Shown here one piece after another: positions 56,626 through 64,000 of a stretch of DNA of 64,000 bases. The DNA is taken from positions 17,313,566 to 17,377,565 of the forward strand of contig CM051458.1 in the NCBI GenBank assembly GCA_028274465.1, written 5' to 3'. The number at the start of each line of letters is the position of its first letter. The first letter of the stretch is position 1. A program made the translations under genes and the position numbers. Under the pieces are notes generated by a model. The model saw only the letters and a list, made by a program, of their open reading frames with translations. It was not told the DNA's origin and made no database searches. This DNA comes from Plantago ovata (taxonomy: Eukaryota; Streptophyta; Magnoliopsida; Lamiales; Plantaginaceae).

Positions 56626-57344
56626 AATTTTGTCATTGTTTACTGATTGGAATTTACAAAAGTTACTGCATAGTAATTAATACCTGTTTGGCGGCTGGCA
56701 AAGTGAAATATTGCACAGTGTCTAGAGCGCCAATTCGTGTTGACCATGGACCTAAATGTAATTGATATACTAATGTGGATCATTACGTTATTAGGGACGC
56801 TAAGGAGGTGTAAAAAATCAATGGACCCTAATCACAATTCACAAATCCACCTTAATACCTCTCCGGACTATGGATATAATCGGTGGTGGTAGGAAATGAG
56901 TTAGCTGGGAAATTGGAAATAAATCAATTGATAAACTATTTATATCCGCGAATTTAAAATTTAAACCCGAGAGGTAGATACTAGTGAAATTGTGTATCTC
57001 ATTAATTAAATTTGCCATGACCTCATAAATAAAAGAAATAGAAAATAGAAAAAGAAATTATCAGAAGAGGAAATAGACAAAAACCAGTAGAGAGACGGAG
57101 AGAACTGGTTGCGTAACCGAGTGGTTCATGTTCTTCAGGTTTAATTAAACCTTAATGGTAAGTGAAGTTAGCTTAGTCTCTAACACAGTTTATATATACA
57201 GAGTGAGTTTTCTAAACTAAACTGCTATGTACAACTAACACTTCCATTGAGACAACTTGAATCCCTAATTTATGTAACAATATTGTAGAGAGGTTTTTTG
57301 GTGCGTCTAGGTTCGTCAAATAATGCGTGAGTTACGTCCAAATC

Positions 57345-57968
57345 ATGTCTGATAGTCCAACCTTACAGGAGCTGTTCAATCAGGATCCAATGCCTCCCCA
57401 CCAGCCAGTGCAGCAGAATTTGGACGAAATAGGGGGAGCCTTCATCAGCGATCCCGCCCAATCCGAGCTGCACTTCGCCGGAGGCCACTGTACCCGTATC
57501 CATCACCAAGAACGTGGTCAAGGGTCCTGCAGAGTCCTTTTCACAGACCTCTGGCACCGAGAAGGAACAGAAATCCACCAAGGGTAGGAAGCTCCCTCTC
57601 TGGGCTTCCCAGAATGCCACCAGCGCCGCCGATGCATCTCTTGGTGCCGCAAAACAGTCCAAATCCACCATCTCCGGAAGACCCGCAAATGGTCGTGCAA
57701 AACCCTCCAAATCTGGCTCTAGGTTATGTAATTCAGAACAATTCGCAGGAGTCCAGTTCGACGGTCCAGATCGGGGACAGCTGGACGATCTCACACGCGC
57801 AGAGTGGGAGGCACGAACCGGGTCCCCAACTCGATCCGGATCCAGAAATACCCATGGCTCAACTCTTTCCGCTCTCACCACAGAATCAAAATCCCCAAAT
57901 GACAGTCAATGATCAGATGGTGGTGCAACAATTACAGAAGGATCTGGCCAATGTTTCGATTTCGTAGC
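57345..57968 (+). pseudogene. LINE-2 ORF1-like remnant
   Basis: From ATG 57345 (MSDSPTLQELFNQDPMPPHQ) the frame runs to 57587. After a frame change, 57614-57967 is a Pro/Gln/Asn-rich stretch ending QQLQKDLANVSIS. No RRM or DUF4283 core is seen, so ORF1 is probably internally deleted. Identification rests on its position before an ORF2. Confidence 0.45.
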
Positions 57969-58383
57969 CACCAATTCATCAGGAGGAACAAGCACGCACA
58001 CGCACAGAAGATTAGCTCGACGAGCAGCCGAACAATTACTTCCCAAACCCACCAGCCGGAGAGATAAATTCGTCACAACTTCCGGGGTGGGCGGTGTTAG
58101 GAGGGTTACGCAGATCAAGCCCAGCTCAGAACAGATGGACGATGAATCCATACTTCGACGAGCCGATAATGTTTTAGCTGCCTTACAAGTTGTAAGAAGC
58201 AAAATTACGGTACCGATTCGAAGAAGAGATCGTGGGGAATGGGAAGGAGACCTCTCATTTCTTGACTATCTCTCCAGAGGGGATTGGAGGCCGGAGATGT
58301 CCGAACCCCGTACATATTCGAAACGACATCGAAATGAGGAGGGATCCGACATTTCAGAGCATTTGGAATCCACTGATCGATCG

Positions 58384-59445
58384 GATGTCGACCAAGTTAC
58401 TAGTATGGAATGCTAGGGGGGCCAAGAAGGCCTCTTTCAAGTCACATATGTGGGAATTCATCAGAATGTATAATCCAATTTTCTTAGCAATGTTTGACAC
58501 GAGGGTCTCTACTGATGAGATGCAAAGAATTATCAAGGAGTTTAAGTTTCCCAATAAGAAGTTGGTTTCTTCCCGCGGGCAGGTTGGGGGATTTGCTTTC
58601 TTATGGAATGAAAAACCTGTGCGAGTGGAAACGGATTCTGAGGAGGAACGTGTGTTCACCTTCAAATTGCGGTTCCAAGGAATGGCTAATGAGATTGCAG
58701 TAACTAATGTCCTTGGTTAATTCCAGGGGATTTTAATAATTTTCTGCTAGCTACTGAGAAGTTGGGGGGGGGGGGGGGGGGGGGGAGGGATTAATTGGAA
58801 CAAAGTTCAACAATTTCGTGACTGTATAAATGGTTGTAATGTGTTTGATTTGGGATATTGTGGCCCTTTATTTACATGGATTTTTAAAAAATTATGGTTC
58901 TGCTTTTGTTTGGTGAGAGACTTGATAGAGCATTAGGTAACACTCAGCTTTTACAAGTTTGTCCTAGGATTATTGTTAGAAATTTAGTTGCTACGGCCTC
59001 TGATCATACTGCTTTACTCATAGACCTTGATATCAATATGAATAGGCCTCCTAGACTGTTCAGATTTGAAAATGCTTGGACAGAGTTAGAATGTTTTAAA
59101 CAAAACATGATTAATTGTTTGGAACAACAATTTTCTTCTTCTGGCAATAGGTTCTTGCATGATGTTCTTACTCATATAGGAAGGGTTGCTAGAAACTGGC
59201 CCATAACCACTCTTAAAGAAATAGATAATGAGTTAGATAAGTGTAGTGCAATAGCTGAAAATGTTTATTCCAAAATTCCAGATAATAGAGAACTTTTTGG
59301 GCCTGTGTATAATAATATGGTAGATTATATGAATAAGTTGAGGAACCAAAGACATGCTTATTGGGTGCAAAGGGCAAAACAGACCTGGATACATCAGGGG
59401 GATGGCAACACTAAATATTTTCATGACGCAAAGGCAAAGAAATAA
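58384..59445 (+). pseudogene. LINE-2 endonuclease region
   Basis: The endonuclease starts at ATG 58385: MSTKLLVWNARGAKKASFKS, with N in place, and LAMFDTRVSTDEM, where D stands at the catalytic E position (usually LLETR). After AVTNVLG a stop and a 22-base G run (58764-58785) follow. A further frame (58894-59445) has ASDHTALLIDLD (SDH box), then ENAWTELECFKQ and HQGDGNTKYFHDAKAKK. The first half of the catalytic centre is therefore separated from the second by stops. Confidence 0.8.
58764..58785 (+). repeat. 22-base G homopolymer
   Basis: A continuous run of 22 G within the LINE-2 endonuclease region, followed by AGGGA. It disrupts the reading frame and could form a G-quadruplex. The exact length may be an assembly estimate. 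Confidence 0.9.
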
Positions 59446-59646
59446 TTTTGTGCATGGCATTAAGAATACAAATGGAGTATGGGTTACTGACATGGATGGT
59501 TAACTTGAGAGCTTTAGGAGTTTCTTCAGCTCTCAAGCTTGCTATTCAAATGCTCAGGAGCCTGATTTACACCATTTACAGGTTCCTTCCTTGCCTGAAC
59601 AGGATTGTTTTACTCTATTGAAGCTAATAAGTGATGAAGAAATTTT

Positions 59647-60801
59647 TTGCTTCCTTTCAAGTCTATAGGACCTAAGAAAGCCCCTGGGCCAGATGGTTTC
59701 ACTGCACACTTCTTTCAACACTTCTGGCCTCAGCTGAAACACACTGTAGTGTCTTATGTCAAAGATTTCTTTTATTCAGGTGTCTTGGATGAAAGGATGA
59801 ATGAAACACATATTATAGTATTACCTAAAAAGGAGGAACCACAAGAACCAAGCCTTTTCTGGCCCATTATCTTATGTAATGTCTCTTTTAAGATCATTAA
59901 TAAGCTAATGGTGCAAAGATTAAGACCTTTGCTTGGGAAACTGATTTCTCCTTTTCAGAATGCATTTGTACCCAAAAGATGCATTGGAGATAATATTATG
60001 ATAGCACATGAACTCATCCATACACTTCTAAATAAAAGGAACTCACCTAAACAGTATATGGCTTTGAAGTTGGACATTGCTAAAGCCAATGACGGGCTGA
60101 AATGGTCCTTTTTGAGAGTTGTACTTCTTAAGTTTAGGTTTCCTCTTGTTTGGGTTGATAGAATCATGCATTGTGTTACAACTTGTAGCTTTAAGATTAA
60201 GGTGAATGGTTACTTGTCTGCACCATGGAAACCAAAAAGAGGGCTAAGGCAGAGGGATCCTTTATCCCCCTACCTTTTTATTCTTTGCCAAGAAATTCTT
60301 GTCCACGATATCATTCAGAAGGTTCAGAATAGGGAAATTAGCTGCCTGTTAGCACATAGACTTGCAACTCCTGTCCCTATTCTATGTTTTGCTGATGATT
60401 GTCTTGTTTTTTGTAGTACAAATAATTGGTCTGTGTCTAATCTGTTATCTAGCTTGCATAAGTATGAAGGTATGGCAGGTCAAAGTGTTTGTTGGGAGAA
60501 GTCTAGAGTGTTTTTTTCCCCAAATACTTCCTTGGACAGAAAACAAGCCCTTCTCCATAGGTTGAATGTCATCCAAAACAGGCCTCAAGATAAGTATTTG
60601 GGGATTCCATTTATTTTTGGGAGAAACAAAGTTCAGTTTTTCAATTCCATGATTGATAGAGTACTGGCCAGAATGGATGTATGGTATAATAAGTTTTTAT
60701 CTTATGCTGGTAGACTAGTCCTTGTACAAAGTGTCACCACTGCAATTCCTAGTTTTCACATGTCTGTGATGTCCATTCACTACAAGAAATACTGGTTCTA
60801 G
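59647..60801 (+). pseudogene. LINE-2 reverse transcriptase, truncated by CACTA-2
   Basis: The frame starts inside the domain: LPFKSIGPKKAPGPDGFTAH, then NVSFKIINKLMVQRLRPLLG, FVPKRCIGDNIMIAHELIH, LKLDIAKANDGLKWSFL (the usual KAYD has become KAND), GLRQRDPLSPYLFILC (G to R in RQGDP), LCFADDCLVF (FADD intact) and SYAGRLVLVQSVTTAIPSF. The last LINE codons are at 60777; after that the frame continues a short way into the CACTA end. The substitutions and the insertion make it inactive. Confidence 0.9.
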
Positions 60802-61160
60802 CAACCACTTTTAGCTAGCAACCACTTTTAGCGACGGATCGATCGGTTGCTAAAATTAGCGACCGATCGGTCTTTTAGCGACGGATAAAAGGGCTCTAGC
60901 GACGGATAATGAAAATCATGGGAGAGCGCGACCGTAAACCCTTAGAGCGTACGGGGTTTAGCGACGGATGGCTCTTCCGTCGCTAAATAGCGACGGATGG
61001 ACCCATCCGTCGCTACATTTGCGACCGATGATCGCATCTGTCGCCGTTTTTAAAGTTATTTTCCTTTTATTATTTGGCTGGTCAACATTATTAGCGACGG
61101 ATGGGTCCACGCTCGCTATTTAGCGACGGATTAGCCATCCGTCGCTAATTGTCAAGTACT
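60800..61160. repeat. CACTA-2 left subterminal repeats
   Basis: Palindromic units such as TTAGCGACGGATGGCTCTTC and ATCCGTCGCTAAATAGCGAC, in both orientations, about 12 copies. They match the CACTA-1 arrays in word and spacing. Confidence 0.8.
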
Positions 61161-61990
61161 TCGTTGGCAGAAGACGGACATAACACACACACACACGCAT
61201 TCGTCTTCTCCGCGGCGAAAATTCCTTTCCCCTATTTTCTTCATTTCATCACCATTTAAATCAATCTTATAGTCATTTCGAAGCTCTTCCATCAAGGAAC
61301 AAGTGTAGCTATTCAATTGTGTGATTATTTCCCCATTTCTTCCACAATCAAAGGTATATATTTCGAACCCTAACTTGTCTAAATTTTAGTCTTCTTCATT
61401 TTTTTTTCAATTCATTGAATTGTATGCATTCTACTAGTATCTATTATGTTGTGTAGCTCAAATTAGGGGGGATGCACAAGTTTTAGTTGGTGAATTGATA
61501 GATTTGGGATGAATTGGGTATTTTATAGTTGAGTTCTATTATGTTTGGTATTTGAATTGAGTTGGATTACATAGTTAGTTTTGTTCAATTAGTGTAGTTT
61601 TGTTTCGGATATACTAATTACTAATTAGATTTGGAAATTGTATAAGTATAATGGAAATATGAGTAAATTATTGTGTATTGTAAGTAGTTATAATAATGGA
61701 AACTGTATAATTATAATGGAAGTATAGATAAATATATGTAATTATAGTATATTGTAAGTAGTATTATAATGAAAATTGTATAAAATATAGATAAATATAA
61801 GTAATTATTATTTTAAAAAAACGTTAGTATGAAGGAAATAACTCGATCATAGGTAAATTTAAATTAGAAAATACTGGGAGTATATATAATGCAATGTAAA
61901 AAATTAATAATTAAAATGAATAATCGATGAAAAGATACGTTAGCCGCCACAATGTACTAAACTTCTATTGGCCAGGTTTAGCGTTCAATT

Positions 61991-62269
61991 ATGAATCCCG
62001 ATCGTACTTGGATGTACAGTAGGATTGCAGATAGAATACTTTTGTCTACGTTTGTACAAGGGGTCAATGCATTTGTCGAATTTGCATTGTCAAAACTCGA
62101 GTGTTTGAGTACTGGGATGATGAAGTGTCCTTGCAACCATAAGAAATGTAGGAACCGTAAGTACTTACCCTCTACGGTGGTTGTAGACCATTTGAACGGT
62201 AAGTACTTACCCTCTACCAAGAAGAAGACGTCGATAGTCAGGCTAGAAAACCTGTACAGGCTACAGTAG
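61991..62269 (+). pseudogene. Transpos_assoc fragment of a TNP2-type transposase
   Basis: From ATG 61991: MNPDRTWMYSRIADRILLST, then GVNAFVEFALSKLE and MKCPCNHKKCRN, which matches the N-terminal domain of plant TNP2-type transposases (DKSWM..GV..FI.FA..........CPC..C.N). The frame then contains an in-frame duplication (KYLPST twice) and stops at 62269. The catalytic domain of the transposase is absent. CACTA-1 has lost this fragment altogether. Confidence 0.65.
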
Positions 62270-62573
62270 AAGTTATTCAGCTGCATGATGATGTTTTCAT
62301 TGACTTACAACCAGAGTAGATTATAGAGGGTACATGAATTAGTACTAGGTAGTTAGATTAGACTTAGCTTAGACTTATCTATTAGGCATATAATAAAAAA
62401 ATGTTCTTTACTATATCTCTGATTTTACATCTTATATAATAGGTTGATTATTATTAGATGTCAGTTCCTACGTTGGGGGATATGCTCAACGTCGTTCCTT
62501 ACTTTATCTCTTAATGACTTTACATGTTTTATATTCAATTATGTATGTACTAACACGGATCTTTTTATTGCAG

Positions 62574-64000
62574 ATGCCACGACCCAGGAGGCCACGATAC
62601 ATGACCCCGCAGTCCCAGAGGTCAGATACCGACGGAGAGGACACCGGGCAGGGCTCATAGCAGGGCTCCCCTACTGTTTTTGGACTCCACCTGGGTCGAG
62701 TAGGGGATCGACTCCTCATTCCTCCCTCCACGACCCGTGGGCCCATGTTCCAGACGACGGTTGTCCCTTTCAAAGGCCAGAAGATGGTCTTATGTGGAAT
62801 GGTCGCCCTGTCCTTTACCCCAATGGAGAGAAGTAAGTATTAGGCATTAACTGATTTACGAACTTTTAATATATACACACCAAACTAACCTTCTCACTAT
62901 TGACTTACCTGTTCTTCATAGGTTGTATGGGGAGCGCGCTCCTAAAGTACTCAAGTGGGATAATACGGAACAGGATGATCCCACCGCAAGAGGGTGGCAG
63001 CCAGTGGCATTGCATCCCGGACCAAATTAAGGGAGAGCTGTTCGAGGAGCTGAGGGTGAGTTAATAAGTATATTAATTACCTAATTGTTTGTGTTGTGAG
63101 TGGTATGTTAGCCACTTTGTGTGAGTGGTATGTTAGCCACTATACTTGGGTGATATGTTAGTCACCATTGTTTTAGTGAAATATAGGACAATGTGAGTGG
63201 TATGGTAGCCACTATATTTGAGTGGTATGTTAGCCACTGAACTTGGGTGATATGTTAGTCACCGATATACTTGAATAAATGTTGTTTTCCCTTGTTATAT
63301 ATTTGATACATGTTAGCTCCCCTTGAATGTTTTTAAGTATTCACCAACACAATATATGTGTTTCGATGTTTATTTGTAATTTTGTATAAAGAATTCTTCC
63401 TTCCGAAAGCGAAAGTATTGCTGATGGATCTCTGGTGAACCTTCAACTCTCACGGTAGTGCCCTTTACAAGTGCATGGTTCATAACCTGAAGAAACTGTG
63501 GACAAATAACCGTCCACGTACCGGTGATTGGCCCGGAGATGAAATTTGGGAGGCGTGGAAGGTGTATTGGGCTAACGAGAGAGTCCAGGCGCAGGCTGAC
63601 CAGAACACTGAGAACAGGAAGAAGCAGCCGAATGATGGGAGCCGTACCCTGGTGACACACCGTTTTGGCTCTGAGTCGATCGCTACAGCAGATGTGAGGT
63701 AGAAGGTAAGTGTATTAACTTTGTGAATTCATCATTCTTATACTTGTTATTTACTTGCATTTCGAACTTTCAAACTAAGTATATGATGCTTTCATGTGTC
63801 ATTCAGTTGAAGGATAAGGAGAGTCTCCTATTCACCTTGTTCTCGAGATCTCAGAAGGCCAAGGACGGACAGGGGTTGTGTGACGACGCCACAACAATTG
63901 CGGTAAGTTCAACAATACATGTGTTTATTAAATACTGATAATTTCATAACTAATTAACAACATAACTAACACGTTATACTCTTGATTTATAATTTCAGAC
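62574..64000 (+). pseudogene. CACTA-2 accessory gene (Transposase_24-like), broken
   Basis: ATG 62574 begins MPRPRRPRYMTPQSQRSDTD, nearly identical to the CACTA-1 gene, but meets a TAG after QGS (codon 29) and then a frameshift. Equivalent exons are recognisable: to about 62833 (donor AGTAAGT), 62922-63055, about 63393-63705 (MVHNLKKLWTNNRPRTGDWP, with TGA in place of a Trp codon near 63434), about 63808-63902 (LKDKESLLFTLFSRSQKAKD). The rest lies outside the window. The stop codons show that it is not functional as it stands. Confidence 0.7.
63090..63262. repeat. Minisatellite in a CACTA-2 gene intron
   Basis: GAGTGGTATGTTAGCCACT and GGTGATATGTTAGTCACC alternate, about seven units. It is the same array as at 23903-24056 (reverse complement), in the same intron. 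Confidence 0.75.

Larger units (their letters stand above)
57345..60777 (+). mobile_element. Second LINE, interrupted by CACTA-2
   Basis: Plus-strand ORF1-like frames (57345-57968) are followed by an ORF2 with endonuclease (58384-59445, broken) and reverse transcriptase (59647-60777). The sequence runs straight into the CACTA-2 end at 60778, and the remainder of the LINE must lie beyond the window. It is clearly a different family from the minus-strand LINE. Confidence 0.85.
60778..64000 (+). mobile_element. CACTA-2 DNA transposon (left part; continues past window)
   Basis: The terminus CACTACAAGAAATACTGG starts at 60778 in the LINE-2 reverse transcriptase. Subterminal AGCGACGGAT palindromes follow to about 61155, then a leader, a Transpos_assoc-type fragment (61991-62269) and the same accessory gene as CACTA-1, here on the plus strand. 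The right end is outside the window, so the target duplication cannot be checked. Confidence 0.88.

Noticed and set aside
57110-57160. tRNA-like sequence with GTAACCGAGTGGTTCA
   Set aside because: It resembles an A box, but no B box or acceptor stem is found at the right distance.
50330-57300. A Helitron enclosing the RPA-like gene
   Set aside because: I found no convincing TC start, CTRR end with hairpin, or Rep/helicase sequence; it is left as a hypothesis under the RPA entry.

Overview
This is a plant nuclear window, most likely from a flowering plant. Nearly all of it is nested transposable elements, with one small genic island. The evidence for a plant is the set of Ty1/copia (SIRE-like and Angela/Tork-like), Ty3/gypsy (Athila-like), L1-type LINE and CACTA families, the plant-specific B3 (REM-like) genes, and a tRNA-derived SINE. 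Two N-runs (9585-9684 and 35169-35268) are assembly gaps. I cannot name the species from the sequence.

Layout. (1) 1-2640: no recognisable gene, possibly LTR or 3' untranslated sequence of a gypsy element. (2) 2641-6319, minus strand: an Athila-like gypsy element with LTR, tRNA-Asp type primer site, broken gag and protease but no reverse transcriptase or integrase. (3) 6320-18198, minus: an Angela/Tork-like copia element with LTRs of about 2.1 kb. Its downstream LTR is split by a second, plus-strand Athila-type LTR (7813-9076) and is followed by a second copy of the copia leader (6320-6628). (4) 18199-29531, minus: a SIRE-like copia element. Its additional ORF is cut by the copia element above, and its integrase is cut by a 3.1 kb CACTA element (22190-25313). 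(5) 29532-35168: genic island with two head-to-head, four-exon, two-domain B3 genes (31420-32786 minus and 33251-35104 plus) and the orphan first exon of a third (29749-29823 minus), which lost its other exons when the SIRE element landed in its first intron. (6) 35269-40456, plus: a second, decayed copia element of the same family as (3), followed by 195 bp of the same LTR in inverted orientation. (7) 40652-43661: a gypsy LTR (41314-42144), a SINE with target duplications (42770-42946) and a CACTA end. (8) 43807-50330, minus: a long but broken LINE. (9) 50340-57300: an RPA70-like OB-fold gene or pseudogene, a tandem duplication carrying a tRNA-like hairpin with Pol III boxes, and a 351-355 bp tandem repeat that duplicates an exon. 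(10) 57345-60777, plus: a second LINE, interrupted by (11) a second CACTA element from 60778 to the window end, carrying the same gene family as the first.

Relative ages can be read from the nesting: B3 gene, then SIRE, then copia and CACTA-1 inside SIRE, then an Athila-type element inside the copia LTR. Every transposon coding region examined has stops or frameshifts. The two B3 genes can be read through all exons with good splice sites and are the best candidates for working host genes. No complete new system is evident. The most unusual non-coding signals are a four-hairpin array in the copia leader with varying, mostly matched stems around a constant loop, and the duplicated tRNA-like palindrome near 53.4 and 54.2 kb.
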